Assembly: GCF_000160455.2 (NCBI RefSeq)
Contig: NZ_ACJX03000001.1
Coordinates: 630,001 to 694,000 of the forward strand
Reading direction: 5' to 3'
DNA from: Acetomicrobium hydrogeniformans ATCC BAA-1850
Lineage (GTDB): Bacteria > Synergistota > Synergistia > Synergistales > Acetomicrobiaceae
DNA length: 64,000 bases
Below, in pieces: positions 1 to 8,458 of the stretch (its first letter is position 1; each line of letters starts with the position of its first letter). The translations under genes were made by a program, and so were the position numbers. A model generated the notes under the pieces. That model was not told the DNA's origin, made no database searches, and saw only the letters and a list, made by a program, of their open reading frames with translations.

Positions 1-1087
1 AACATACTGTTCCGACGGGTTTATTAGGGCTTCCTCCCGATGGCCCAGCAATACCGGTAACAGAGACTGCATAGTCGGCTTTGAAAATTCTCATAGCACC
101 GCTCGCCATGGCAAGCGCACATTCCTCGCTAACTGCTCCAAAACTATCCAATATTTTCTCAGGGACTCCCAAAATGATCTTCTTAGCTAAATTGCTGTAA
201 CATACAGCACTTCCCGCAAAAACCGAAGACGCTCCCGGAATTCTTGTAATGGATTCTCCTACCATACCACCCGTACAAGATTCGGCAAAAGCTAAGCTTG
301 CGTTTAAATCTGACGCAAGTGCAATTATGGCTTCTTCTAAACAAGAAACATCGTCGAGAAGCACGTCATCCTCGAGAATTGTTTTAATTTCGCACAGAAG
401 AGCGGACGTTAATTCCTCAGATCCCTTTATGACCAAAGTCACTACATTGGGTTCCGGCAAAAACATAATATAGTGGGGAAACTTTTTAACTAGGTCGCCT
501 AGAGCTTCCTTCAGTTCACTTTCAGGCCATCCTACGACCTTGCATAAAGCAAGGCGTATGGAGGCACCCTTTTTCAGGCCACTCAGATATTGCTGCGCCA
601 TAGCCTTAAATTCCATCGGCACTCCCGGTAGGGCTAAAATTTCGGTTTTCCCAGCGTGGATCAAAAAACCTAGAGCAGATCCCACAGGGTTAAAAATCGC
701 CTTTGAACCCAACGGAATGGATGCCTGCTTATCGCGACATCCTTCTAGATTTTTTCTAGATTCCAACGAATGCCGGGCAATGATGCTATCGTAAGTTTCA
801 TCATCCCTCACCAGAGGAACCTCTAGAAACTTGGCTACAGCTGCTCTCGTCCTGTCATCGTGTGTGGGCCCAAGACCGCCTGAAATAACAATGAGGTCCA
901 CTTTACCAACCCAATAATTCAGTAATTCTATAAGAATTTCCTCTTCGTCTCTAATGACTTCTAAAGCTCTTACATCATAATCTATAAGGGCCAACTCACT
1001 GGAGAGCCATGAAACATTGTCTTCCCTTTTAAGTCCTAAAACGAGCTCATCTCCAATAGCCACCAACAACGCCTTTTTTTTCAACAT
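1..1087 (-). CDS. cinA: CinA family protein (nicotinamide-nucleotide amidohydrolase / competence-damage protein), 3' end cut by window
   Basis: Partial gene: the ATG at 1085-1087 is present and the C-terminus runs off the left edge. The N-terminal half is a MoaB/molybdopterin-binding-like domain, with the GDELVLG start and the VISGGLGPTHDD motif near residue 70. The C-terminal half begins the CinA amidohydrolase domain (AESCTGG motif). Known members hydrolyse NMN to nicotinate mononucleotide in pyridine-nucleotide salvage, and the N-terminal domain can act as ADP-ribose pyrophosphatase. It starts 7 bp after the pgpA stop, so it is the promoter-distal gene of a rodZ-like/rimO/pgpA/cinA run, an arrangement also common in Firmicutes. 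Family assignment is firm; the exact enzymatic activity is inferred. Confidence 0.93.
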   Translation of the reverse strand, partial: MLKKKALLVAIGDELVLGLKREDNVSWLSSELALIDYDVRALEVIRDEEEILIELLNYWVGKVDLIVISGGLGPTHDDRTRAAVAKFLEVPLVRDDETYDSIIARHSLESRKNLEGCRDKQASIPLGSKAIFNPVGSALGFLIHAGKTEILALPGVPMEFKAMAQQYLSGLKKGASIRLALCKVVGWPESELKEALGDLVKKFPHYIMFLPEPNVVTLVIKGSEELTSALLCEIKTILEDDVLLDDVSCLEEAIIALASDLNASLAFAESCTGGMVGESITRIPGASSVFAGSAVCYSNLAKKIILGVPEKILDSFGAVSEECALAMASGAMRIFKADYAVSVTGIAGPSGGSPNKPVGTVC

Positions 1088-1093
1088 ACTTTC

Positions 1094-1561
1094 CTACCTC
1101 GCTAATATGCTTACAAAACCACCATCAAAATAAAGCCACTTAACGGCACATAATATAAGATTGGCCATTACGCCACCCACAAAATCATCGGCCATTATAC
1201 CCCAACCGCCGGGTGCTTTTTCGCTCCAGGAAATAGGAAATGGCTTGAATATATCAAGGACTCTGAAGAGAAAAAGGCCTGCTATTACATAACCGGTGGG
1301 GTGTCCATACAATGCTATCCAAGTACCTATGACCTCATCTATGACAACTTCCTTTGGGTCTTTCTCTTTTATCCTTTTGGAATATCGATCGGAGGCGATA
1401 ACTCCAGCCAGCGCAATAACAATTATCAGCCACCAGGAAGGCCTTACAATAACAAAAACAGCTGCGGCTACGCATGATGCCAGAGTGCCAGGCATCGACG
1501 ATACTCTACCTACTCCCCACAAAACAGCAGCTTCTTCAAATAAATTACCCTTCATCGACAA
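1094..1561 (-). CDS. pgpA: Phosphatidylglycerophosphatase A
   Basis: A 155-residue integral membrane protein of the PgpA family, which dephosphorylates phosphatidylglycerol-phosphate in phospholipid synthesis. Visible family features: an SMPGTLAS segment near residue 22, an acidic DEVIGTW motif near 74, a FRVLDIFKPFPI stretch and a GGWGIMADD segment that carries catalytic acidic residues. About four hydrophobic segments are present. The start overlaps the end of rimO by 17 bp, so translation is probably coupled, and cinA follows closely. Length and motifs match the family. Confidence 0.93.
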   Translation of the reverse strand: MSMKGNLFEEAAVLWGVGRVSSMPGTLASCVAAAVFVIVRPSWWLIIVIALAGVIASDRYSKRIKEKDPKEVVIDEVIGTWIALYGHPTGYVIAGLFLFRVLDIFKPFPISWSEKAPGGWGIMADDFVGGVMANLILCAVKWLYFDGGFVSILAR

Positions 1562-2852
1562 CTACCTCGGCTTCCATATCGTGTTCTGTAACTGCATTAA
1601 TTCTCACGTTTAGAAAGTCCCCACAAGGTACATCCTTCACTCCCTTTATTGCAATAACGCCATCAACCTCTGGAGCTTCTCTAAAGGACCTTCCTAATAC
1701 ACAATCCTCGTAGTTTCTTTCTTCTACGATGACCTTTAGCCTGCGACCTAAAAAGCGTTCCTGTCGGCTCAATGATATATCTGCCTGCAACTCCATCAAC
1801 ATGTCTAACCTTTTCCTTTTGACCTCGTCAGAAACCTGTTTCTTTATGCCAGCTGCCTTGGTGCCCTCTTCCGGCGAATACAAAAAGGCTCCAACTCTGT
1901 CTATCTCCATATCCTCGAGAAAGCGCAGAACTTTTTTAAATTTAACATTATCTTCTCCCGGAAAACCAACAATTATAGTAGTTCTCAGTGCAAAATCCGG
2001 ATCTATTTTTCTTGCGTAGGAAAATATCCTTCGTAAATCCGATTCGGTCACATTTCTATTCATACACGAAAGAATCTCATCATCGACATGTTGGATTGGG
2101 ATGTCAAGGTATCTTAGGACATTTTTATAGCTGGCGATGCGCTCTAGAAATTTTTCATTAACACGCATCGGATGAAGATATAAAGGCCTAATCCACATAC
2201 CGTCGGGCACATGTTTTTCCAACAAATCAAGCAACTCAACTAAATGAGAGGAACCGTCCCAATCCATGCCATAGGCAGTCAAATCTTGTCCCACTAGGCA
2301 AATCTCCTTTGCTCCCTGCAAAACGAGATTTTCCGCTTCTTCTAAAATTTCATCAACAGGCCTGCTTCTCAGATGACCCCTAATAGAGGGTATGGTGCAA
2401 TAGCTGCAGCAATTATTGCATCCTTCCGTTATCTTTAGATACCTGCTCCACGTTGTCGTCTCCGGAATAAAACCCCGCGAACAAGGCGAAAAGCTCGTGT
2501 CGTTTACGCCGAGACAGCTCAAAACATGTTCCCATTCTTCCGACCTTGCCCATATGTCTACCGTTGGGAACTCCCTTTTTAAGTCGTCACCATACCGGTT
2601 CAAGAGACAGCCTAAAACGCCAATTTTTTTAACCTTTCCCAAACCTTTAAGCTCTTCCAGGTGCAGGATGACATCGATACTCTCCTTAACTGCAGGCCCA
2701 ATGAAGGCGCAGGTGTTCACGAGTATGATGTCGGCTGACTCGAAATCTTCCGCAAACCCAAATCCCTTTGAAGTCATTGCCCCGGCAAGCTTTTCGCTAT
2801 CTACCTGATTTTTTGCACACCCTAAACTTACTATGAAAACTCTTTCTTTCAT
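1545..2852 (-). CDS. rimO: Ribosomal protein S12 methylthiotransferase RimO
   Basis: A radical-SAM methylthiotransferase of 435 residues. The N-terminal UPF0004 domain carries the first cluster ligands Cys12, Cys48 and Cys82. The radical-SAM CxxxCxxC motif is Cys145, Cys149 and Cys152, followed by a C-terminal TRAM domain. RimO modifies an aspartate of ribosomal protein S12; the related MiaB modifies tRNA. The SLGCAKNQVDSE start and total length favour RimO over MiaB. The start at 2852 is chosen because MKERVF begins the domain directly and its ATG overlaps the upstream stop by one base (TAATG). A longer reading frame to 2939 lies wholly inside the rodZ-like gene. Confidence 0.93.
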   Translation of the reverse strand: MKERVFIVSLGCAKNQVDSEKLAGAMTSKGFGFAEDFESADIILVNTCAFIGPAVKESIDVILHLEELKGLGKVKKIGVLGCLLNRYGDDLKREFPTVDIWARSEEWEHVLSCLGVNDTSFSPCSRGFIPETTTWSRYLKITEGCNNCCSYCTIPSIRGHLRSRPVDEILEEAENLVLQGAKEICLVGQDLTAYGMDWDGSSHLVELLDLLEKHVPDGMWIRPLYLHPMRVNEKFLERIASYKNVLRYLDIPIQHVDDEILSCMNRNVTESDLRRIFSYARKIDPDFALRTTIIVGFPGEDNVKFKKVLRFLEDMEIDRVGAFLYSPEEGTKAAGIKKQVSDEVKRKRLDMLMELQADISLSRQERFLGRRLKVIVEERNYEDCVLGRSFREAPEVDGVIAIKGVKDVPCGDFLNVRINAVTEHDMEAEVVVDEG

Positions 2853-3757
2853 TAATCCGCCTTCACGACCTTCCCGTCTGCCTGATAAAGGACTGTAACC
2901 ACGGAACCTCTGGGCATCTCTACCTTTGTTCCCATCCACGTTACATCCACTGCAGCCACGTTGCCAAAACGCACCTTGATAGGCTCACCAGTGGTCTCAA
3001 AGGTCTTCGTCTCGTTTAGCTGAAGAGTTCCTTCGTATATTTTTTCATCTCCCCTTGAAACTCGCACCCAACACCTTCCTCTGGAAGCCTTGATCTCCAA
3101 TATCTTAGAAATTTCCTTTGCGGTTTCCTCTTTCTCTTTTTCTTGTGCTTTCATCGCTTCCCCGCCCTCGACGTGAGGCAATGTGGCTTGTAAAGAAACA
3201 TCTTCATCTTGTCTTTCAACAATAATGGATTGTTCTTGATTATCTTCAAAGCCGTTTATTACAGCTAGGATATCCTCCGGCGAGGCGTCTGCGCCAACCC
3301 CCGTCTCCACTGACACGACATTTCTCGGCTGTTTAATTATATCTATAACATGCTCCCTGCGAAGATAGAGCAAACTCCCGCTTGCCCCCAAAAGCAAGAT
3401 CAAGACAGCATATATCCACCACCTTGAGGTTGCCTTGAACCCTTTAGGCGGGGGGGAATAAGTACCCAGAACAGATGATATTTCGACCTGCTCGTCCATT
3501 GGAAGAAACGAATCATATTGAGACCACAACTCCGAAAGTCCGAGGTAGCTCAAATACTCCTTAATAAAGAAACGGGCAAATATCCTTCCTGGCAATCGAT
3601 CCATTTCTCCGCTTTCAATAGCTAACAGATGACTGCGGGGTATTTTGGTATCCTTGGCTACGTCGTCCAAAGATAACCCCCTTTCCTCTCGCGTGCGTCG
3701 AAGAATATCGCCTAATTCCGAGATACTTTTGCTCTTGAGATCTTTATCCTTCGCCAC
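2852..3757 (-). CDS. RodZ-like membrane protein (cytoplasmic HTH, one TM segment, DUF4115-like C-terminus)
   Basis: A 301-residue protein with a Cro/C1-type HTH_25 domain at about residues 12-75, one transmembrane helix at about 113-132 and an extracytoplasmic part ending in a beta-rich DUF4115-like domain (about 225-300). This is the architecture of RodZ/YmfM, which links MreB filaments to the cell-wall synthesis machinery. The middle region (about 150-220) is acidic and Glu/Lys-rich, as expected of a linker. It starts with GTG at 3755-3757, immediately after the rpe stop, and its own stop shares a base with the rimO start. The family is clear; the role in cell shape is inferred. Confidence 0.85.
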   Translation of the reverse strand: MAKDKDLKSKSISELGDILRRTREERGLSLDDVAKDTKIPRSHLLAIESGEMDRLPGRIFARFFIKEYLSYLGLSELWSQYDSFLPMDEQVEISSVLGTYSPPPKGFKATSRWWIYAVLILLLGASGSLLYLRREHVIDIIKQPRNVVSVETGVGADASPEDILAVINGFEDNQEQSIIVERQDEDVSLQATLPHVEGGEAMKAQEKEKEETAKEISKILEIKASRGRCWVRVSRGDEKIYEGTLQLNETKTFETTGEPIKVRFGNVAAVDVTWMGTKVEMPRGSVVTVLYQADGKVVKAD

Positions 3758-4432
3758 CTATTGGAACACCTCCATTATCTTATCCCGCATGGTTTTTAAA
3801 GCAAAGGCAGGATCGCTATGGCCAAATACGGCGTTCCCGGCTACAATCACATCACAACCGTAGCGCACTGCGGTATGTACATTTTCCAGTCCTAATCCTC
3901 CATCCATCTCTATTAAAAAGTTAAAATTTTTAACTGCCCGTTCTCTGTAGAGCCATCCTGCCTTTTCCAAAACCTGCGGAATGAACTTTTGACCTCCAAA
4001 CCCCGGATTTACTGACATAACCAAAACCATGTCCAGGAAAGGAAGGAGCGGAGCAACCCACTCCACAGGTGTTCCGGGATTAAGGGCAATACCACATTTT
4101 ACACCGCTGTCTCTTATGCGTTGTAAAACTCTATGAGCGTGAGGGGTTGCCTCTATCTGTACCGTCAGGTAGTCGACACCTAGGGGAAGAAATAAATCTA
4201 TAAAACATTCAGGCGGTTCGACCATAAGATGCACATCGATAGGAAGAGAAATGTTTTCATCACTTCTAAGTGCAGCCACCAAATTTGGCCCATAGGCCAA
4301 ATTTGGCACAAAATGACCATCCATCACATCAATATGCAACCAGTCGCACTGCCCTTTAATTTTTTCAATATCACCCGCTATATCGAGCGGGTTAGCCGAC
4401 AAAAGAGATGGAGCTAAAATAACTTTTCTCAA
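3758..4432 (-). CDS. rpe: Ribulose-phosphate 3-epimerase
   Basis: A 224-residue TIM-barrel enzyme interconverting ribulose 5-phosphate and xylulose 5-phosphate in the pentose phosphate pathway. Visible: the LAPSLLSAN start, the HIDVMDGHFVPNLAYG metal/substrate motif near residue 34, the MSVNPGFGGQKF loop near 138 and the EMDGGL motif near 175. The start is TTG at 4430-4432, inside a TTGA overlap with the stop of the upstream PASTA gene, which indicates translational coupling. Its position beside rsmB and a PASTA protein recalls the Firmicute rsmB-prpC-prkC-rsgA-rpe cluster. Confidence 0.95.
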   Translation of the reverse strand: MRKVILAPSLLSANPLDIAGDIEKIKGQCDWLHIDVMDGHFVPNLAYGPNLVAALRSDENISLPIDVHLMVEPPECFIDLFLPLGVDYLTVQIEATPHAHRVLQRIRDSGVKCGIALNPGTPVEWVAPLLPFLDMVLVMSVNPGFGGQKFIPQVLEKAGWLYRERAVKNFNFLIEMDGGLGLENVHTAVRYGCDVIVAGNAVFGHSDPAFALKTMRDKIMEVFQ

Positions 4433-5568
4433 AAATACCTCTCCTCCCAGACAAACTCTCCTCCTAAGTATATAGTTACGACCAACTGCTCCGTGTACGG
4501 AATGTCGAGCGTTATATATTCGTTACCCTTTACCTCTTTACTCAAAATAGTGCGTTCTCCTCTTTTATCGGTTGCCTTAATGACTAACTCCAAAGGCCGC
4601 GATAAAGGAGGAACGGGATATCTAACTTTGGCCTGTTTCGTCTCCGCTTGCTGCTCATCGGTTCCTTTTTGTCCGGAAACATCTGCAGGTTTAGGTTGCG
4701 GTTTCTCGGTTTTTACCTCCTCTTGTTGTGTTCTTTCGCCTTCAGGTTTTGCCGGTTCCTTGGCTGCAGGTTTAGGGGGCAAAGCAACGACATCTTGAGA
4801 AACCGCAGCTCCAGGAACTCTGACTACTTCCTGAGAAGGTTGTTTTTGAGGAGCTTTCCCGCTGGATACTATCAAAGTGACTTGGCTCCCCCTCGCCACT
4901 TGCGTTCCGTCTCTAGGCTTGGTCGACATTACAACTCCCTGTTGAGTCGAAATTGTATCTACATATTCTATATTTTTTGCAAATAAGCCCACTTCGCTCA
5001 ACACTTTTTTGGCCTCTTCAACGTTCATTCCCGTAACGTTGGGCAAGGGAAAAACGTTATTGTCGCCAACGTTAGGGCCAAGGCTGACCAACACGTTGAC
5101 ACGGGTTTTTGGCGGCACCCTGGCAGGAGCTGCAGGACTTTGGGCAATAACAACTCCAGGAGGAACATTGCTATCGTAAATGCGCAAGACATCTCCAGCA
5201 ATAAAGCCCGATTCTTCTAGCTTACTCAATGCACTTTCATACTGCATTCCCCTGACATCAGGAAGTGCATGACGCTCGCCACCGCTACTCACTCGCAATA
5301 TAACAACTCTGCCGCGTTTCACTTTATCTCCTGCTTCGGGCAATTGCCCCAAGACCACTCCAGGCATTTGATAGGAACCGACTTCCTCCACCTTGGGCAA
5401 CAACCCCAATTGCTGTAGATTTTCCATTGCCACGATGGCACTTTTCCCTACTAAATCAGGCATCGTTACACTACTCCCACCGAAGAAGACAAAATAGAGC
5501 ATGGTCAAACCGCTACAAACTAATACCAATAAGACAATCAGTAAAGAGAGGCTAATCCATCGCCTCAT
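4429..5568 (-). CDS. PASTA-domain membrane protein without kinase domain
   Basis: A 379-residue protein with an N-terminal transmembrane helix (about 7-28) and three PASTA domains (about 36-95, 98-165 and 170-238). A Pro/Lys/Glu/Gln-rich linker (about 240-315) leads to a conserved C-terminal beta domain. PASTA domains bind peptidoglycan fragments or beta-lactam-like ligands. The domain order matches the extracellular half of PrkC/Stk1 Ser/Thr kinases, but the cytoplasmic part is only a few residues, so no kinase is encoded. It lies between rsmB (13 bp upstream) and rpe (4-nt overlap), exactly where Firmicutes carry prkC. A role in cell-wall sensing or assembly is inference. Confidence 0.9.
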   Translation of the reverse strand: MRRWISLSLLIVLLVLVCSGLTMLYFVFFGGSSVTMPDLVGKSAIVAMENLQQLGLLPKVEEVGSYQMPGVVLGQLPEAGDKVKRGRVVILRVSSGGERHALPDVRGMQYESALSKLEESGFIAGDVLRIYDSNVPPGVVIAQSPAAPARVPPKTRVNVLVSLGPNVGDNNVFPLPNVTGMNVEEAKKVLSEVGLFAKNIEYVDTISTQQGVVMSTKPRDGTQVARGSQVTLIVSSGKAPQKQPSQEVVRVPGAAVSQDVVALPPKPAAKEPAKPEGERTQQEEVKTEKPQPKPADVSGQKGTDEQQAETKQAKVRYPVPPLSRPLELVIKATDKRGERTILSKEVKGNEYITLDIPYTEQLVVTIYLGGEFVWEERYF

Positions 5569-5580
5569 TTCTTTCCCCCC

Positions 5581-6903
5581 TCAGCGTTTCATTAAAATAC
5601 ATAAAAAGAAACCATCCACCCAAGGACTCCCGGGCAACAAGTAATAACCAAAGGGTCGCCCCCTCTGTAAAGGGAACCCTCCTCCCTCTATCTCAATTTC
5701 TATGATATCGGGGTTAGAGCAAAGGGCCTCGCCTATTACCCTTTCGTTTTCTTCTCTAAAGACGCTACAGGTGCTGTAAACGACAATTCCCCCGGTAGTT
5801 ACCATGCCGATAGCACGTTCCAACAAATCCCTTTGAAGATCCGAATATGAGGATAACTTTCCCGGAGAAAGCCTCCATTTGCCTTCCGGATGCCTGCCCC
5901 AAGTCCCGCTTCCGGAGCAGGGAGCATCCAACAACACTATTTCGGGTGCCTCTTCTGGCGCTAATTTGAGAGAATCTCCAACCTTCCATATGGATCTGTT
6001 CTGCACGCCCAACCTCCGAAGCTCTCTGCGTCCCGCATATACTCTGTTTTTTGAAAGATCCCAGGCTTCGATTGTCACGTCTTGCGCTCTTTCCAAAATA
6101 TGTCCTGCTTTTATGCCCCGTCCGGCACACATGTCCAATATCTTCCTTTTCCCCAGCGACGAAGACAGAGACAGCACTTTATCGGAAACAAAAATTGACG
6201 ATTCAGTTTGAGGCGTCCACAGGCCCTCGTTGTAGCCTAGCATCGAAGGAGGATGTCCAAAAGAATTGCTTCTGAGAACATAGTTAAAATATGGAGACCT
6301 CCAGCTTTTCACACCCTCTTCAAAAAACTTCTCGCCCATTTCCCCAGGATCAGTCCGAGGAGACAACCTAAAAGAGAGATAGGGTTTTATCAGCTGTGAT
6401 ACAAATAGCTTCTTGGCCAGATCCTGCCCCCAACTCTCCATCCATCGCCTAGCTATCCATTGCGGTAAACCCCAGAATAAAGCCTGATTTATTTGGTTTG
6501 GGCTATTTTTCAACTCCTCTAACTTCTCTCTGCCATCGGATGCAATCTTGCGAAGGACGGCGTTGACTAGAGCGGCATCGGCCGGATTCTTCTTTTTAGT
6601 CGCCTCCACAAAGGCATTTACCAATGACTGCGGAACGAAGTGTTTAATCTCCAACAAACCGGCACAACCCAAGATTAAGATGTCACGAGTTTCAGCCTGC
6701 AAAGTCTCAAAGGGCCTTCTCAAAAAGGATCTTAGTATCTCTACCCAAAGATTGTAGCGGCGCATTGCACAATAGACCAATGTAGAAGCCAACTTGCGTT
6801 CACCTTCAGGCAAATCTTCCCCGAATCGTCTCAGAACCTGTGAGAGAAACAAGCCTTTACGAGTTTCCTCCCATATCGCTAAGGCCGCCTCAACACCCTT
6901 CAC
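5581..6903 (-). CDS. rsmB: 16S rRNA (cytosine-967-C5)-methyltransferase RsmB
   Basis: A 440-residue protein with an N-terminal NusB-like RNA-binding domain (about 1-135) and a C-terminal SAM-dependent m5C methyltransferase domain. Motif IV (DAPCSGSGTWGRHPEGKW) and motif VI (YSTCSVFREENE) contain the two cysteines used for base release and catalysis. It starts with GTG at 6901-6903, sharing one base with the stop of the upstream membrane-protein gene (TAGTG). It forms an operon with the zinc metallopeptidase and membrane-protein genes upstream and the PASTA/rpe genes downstream, a conserved neighbourhood in Firmicutes and relatives. Confidence 0.93.
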   Translation of the reverse strand: MKGVEAALAIWEETRKGLFLSQVLRRFGEDLPEGERKLASTLVYCAMRRYNLWVEILRSFLRRPFETLQAETRDILILGCAGLLEIKHFVPQSLVNAFVEATKKKNPADAALVNAVLRKIASDGREKLEELKNSPNQINQALFWGLPQWIARRWMESWGQDLAKKLFVSQLIKPYLSFRLSPRTDPGEMGEKFFEEGVKSWRSPYFNYVLRSNSFGHPPSMLGYNEGLWTPQTESSIFVSDKVLSLSSSLGKRKILDMCAGRGIKAGHILERAQDVTIEAWDLSKNRVYAGRRELRRLGVQNRSIWKVGDSLKLAPEEAPEIVLLDAPCSGSGTWGRHPEGKWRLSPGKLSSYSDLQRDLLERAIGMVTTGGIVVYSTCSVFREENERVIGEALCSNPDIIEIEIEGGGFPLQRGRPFGYYLLPGSPWVDGFFLCILMKR

Positions 6904-7598
6904 TAATCCACCACCTCAACGCTTAGGCCATCTTCCGGCTGTCTCGTCGAAATAAACAGCTCCGAAGGCATCATAAATTTCATCCCCAAAAAATTCACCG
7001 GATTTGACCTAACCTCTATCCCATCTATCGTCATGCCACTGACGTCTTGACTTGTTGTAATATAATATTGTGCAATTTTGCTAAAAAAAGCACCAAATGC
7101 ATGGGCACAAAGTATTGCCAACAATATCGAAAACAAACTTAAATGCCCGGTAAGGAAAAGAAATCCAACAAATACGGCAGCAGCCACTGTGTTCGTCACA
7201 ACGATAGTTGTCCCACACCTTGGATGCACGGCCAATTTTCTCTCGCCACGACTCATCCTGTACAACCCTTCCCTCGCTGCTGCCAACACTAAATGAGGAT
7301 CCATAACGCCTTTCAAGGTAAATCCGTTCTCATAAGCCATCCCCGCAATATTGGTTGGACCATAATTCTCTTCAATGACGTTAACGGTGGCATGTTCCAG
7401 GGCATGGTTTCGCCTGACTTTTTTGTTAAACAATATACGCAACAACTGTCCCGGGCCCACGATTAACCATATAAAAGATTGAGCGGCAAAACCCAGGGGA
7501 ATAAATACCAATAGAAATATGAGGAAAAAAACCAACAATAACCCAAAAGCCCAGGGAGCCACGAACAACAATATTAAAAATAACAATAAAATCGGCAT
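6903..7598 (-). CDS. DUF6391-like membrane protein
   Basis: About 231 residues from the ATG at 7596-7598, preceded by GGAGG at a good distance. The reading frame could extend to 7679, but that extension crosses a 17-bp perfect hairpin and lacks a better start. A very hydrophobic N-terminus (two helices in the first ~55 residues) is followed by a RRNHALEHATVNV motif and a second hydrophobic pair near residues 140-175. The motif recalls the DUF6391 family; its spaced His/Glu/His could bind a metal, which is my inference. Function is unknown. It lies between a zinc metallopeptidase gene and rsmB and is probably co-transcribed with them. Confidence 0.75.
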   Translation of the reverse strand: MPILLLFLILLFVAPWAFGLLLVFFLIFLLVFIPLGFAAQSFIWLIVGPGQLLRILFNKKVRRNHALEHATVNVIEENYGPTNIAGMAYENGFTLKGVMDPHLVLAAAREGLYRMSRGERKLAVHPRCGTTIVVTNTVAAAVFVGFLFLTGHLSLFSILLAILCAHAFGAFFSKIAQYYITTSQDVSGMTIDGIEVRSNPVNFLGMKFMMPSELFISTRQPEDGLSVEVVD

Positions 7599-7617
7599 GA
7601 CCAGATCCTCCGCGTCG

Positions 7618-7655
7618 GATAATATAAGGGGTGGCAAACCACCCCTTATATTATC
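7618..7655. repeat. 17-bp perfect inverted repeat between the metallopeptidase and DUF6391-like genes
   Basis: The arms 7618-7634 and 7639-7655 are exactly complementary over 17 bp with a 4-nt loop. On the minus strand the hairpin lies after the metallopeptidase stop (7691) and ends about 20 nt before the next gene's ribosome site. No T-run follows, so it looks less like a terminator than an mRNA-stabilising, processing or translation-modulating element. That reading is inference. Confidence 0.7.
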
Positions 7656-7690
7656 ACAAATTAATTGCGATAAGCCCAAGAAAAGAAGAC

Positions 7691-8386
7691 TTACCTTCTG
7701 TCCACCATATTCCTAAAAGCCAACAGACGCAAAAGCTGAGCCATCGCCATTACAGTAGCTGCCACATAGGTCAAAGCAGCCGCATTTAAAACAGCTCGTG
7801 CACCGCCAACTTCGTCTTGCGCCAACAACCCAGTATCGGTTAGGTAGCGCAAGGCCCTTGCGCTGGCATCGAACTCGACAGGCAGGGTGACAAGATGAAA
7901 TATAATCACAGCGACGAAAAACAGAATGCCTATATCCATCAATACGGGCGCTCTAAAAAGCAACCCTATAAAAAAGAGCGGAAATGCTAAACCTGTACCC
8001 AAATTCGCCACCGGGACTATCGCATTTCGAACTTTCAATGGTTTGTAAGCATTGGCATCCTGTATTGCATGTCCAACCTCGTGAGCTGCCACTCCTATCG
8101 CTGCAATGCTTGGACTCGAGTAAACGCTCTCGGATAAACGCAACACCTTAGTCCTAGGATCGTAATGATCGGTTAGCGATCCAGATATTCTCTCTATAGG
8201 AACGTTTGAAAGCCCGAAACGATCCAATAGCGCCCTCGCGGCTTCGTAGGCCCTTACTCCCTTTCGTGAATATACCTTCGAAAATTGATTGAAGGCACCC
8301 TGTACTTTTATTTGTGCCCATATCGCCAAAAGAAGCGCAGGTATCAGAATTATAAAAGTTGGATCGAAAAACAACGGGAAATACAT
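7691..8386 (-). CDS. Membrane-bound zinc metallopeptidase (YugP-like)
   Basis: A 231-residue protein with an N-terminal hydrophobic segment (about 1-25), the HEVGHAIQ zinc-binding HExxH motif near residue 101 and three hydrophobic stretches near 120-150, 155-175 and 205-225. This matches the neutral zinc metallopeptidase/YugP family, whose substrates are unknown. The ATG at 8386 has an excellent GGAGGAGGTG site. In many Firmicutes this gene lies beside fmt and rsmB, and here it heads a run leading to rsmB and rpe. Confidence 0.88.
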   Translation of the reverse strand: MYFPLFFDPTFIILIPALLLAIWAQIKVQGAFNQFSKVYSRKGVRAYEAARALLDRFGLSNVPIERISGSLTDHYDPRTKVLRLSESVYSSPSIAAIGVAAHEVGHAIQDANAYKPLKVRNAIVPVANLGTGLAFPLFFIGLLFRAPVLMDIGILFFVAVIIFHLVTLPVEFDASARALRYLTDTGLLAQDEVGGARAVLNAAALTYVAATVMAMAQLLRLLAFRNMVDRR

Positions 8387-8458
8387 TATCGTTCACCTCC
8401 TCCGCGAACCAGTTCCCCCTCAGATATTATAATGGAAGATGTCATATACCACACCTCG

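Noticed and set aside
2852-2939. Longer RimO start at 2939
   Set aside because: The extra 29 residues are the rodZ-like gene read out of frame; MKERVF at 2852 is the natural start and shares a base with the upstream stop.
7598-7679. N-terminal extension of the DUF6391-like protein to 7679
   Set aside because: It crosses a 17-bp perfect hairpin and lacks a ribosome site; the ATG at 7598 has GGAGG.
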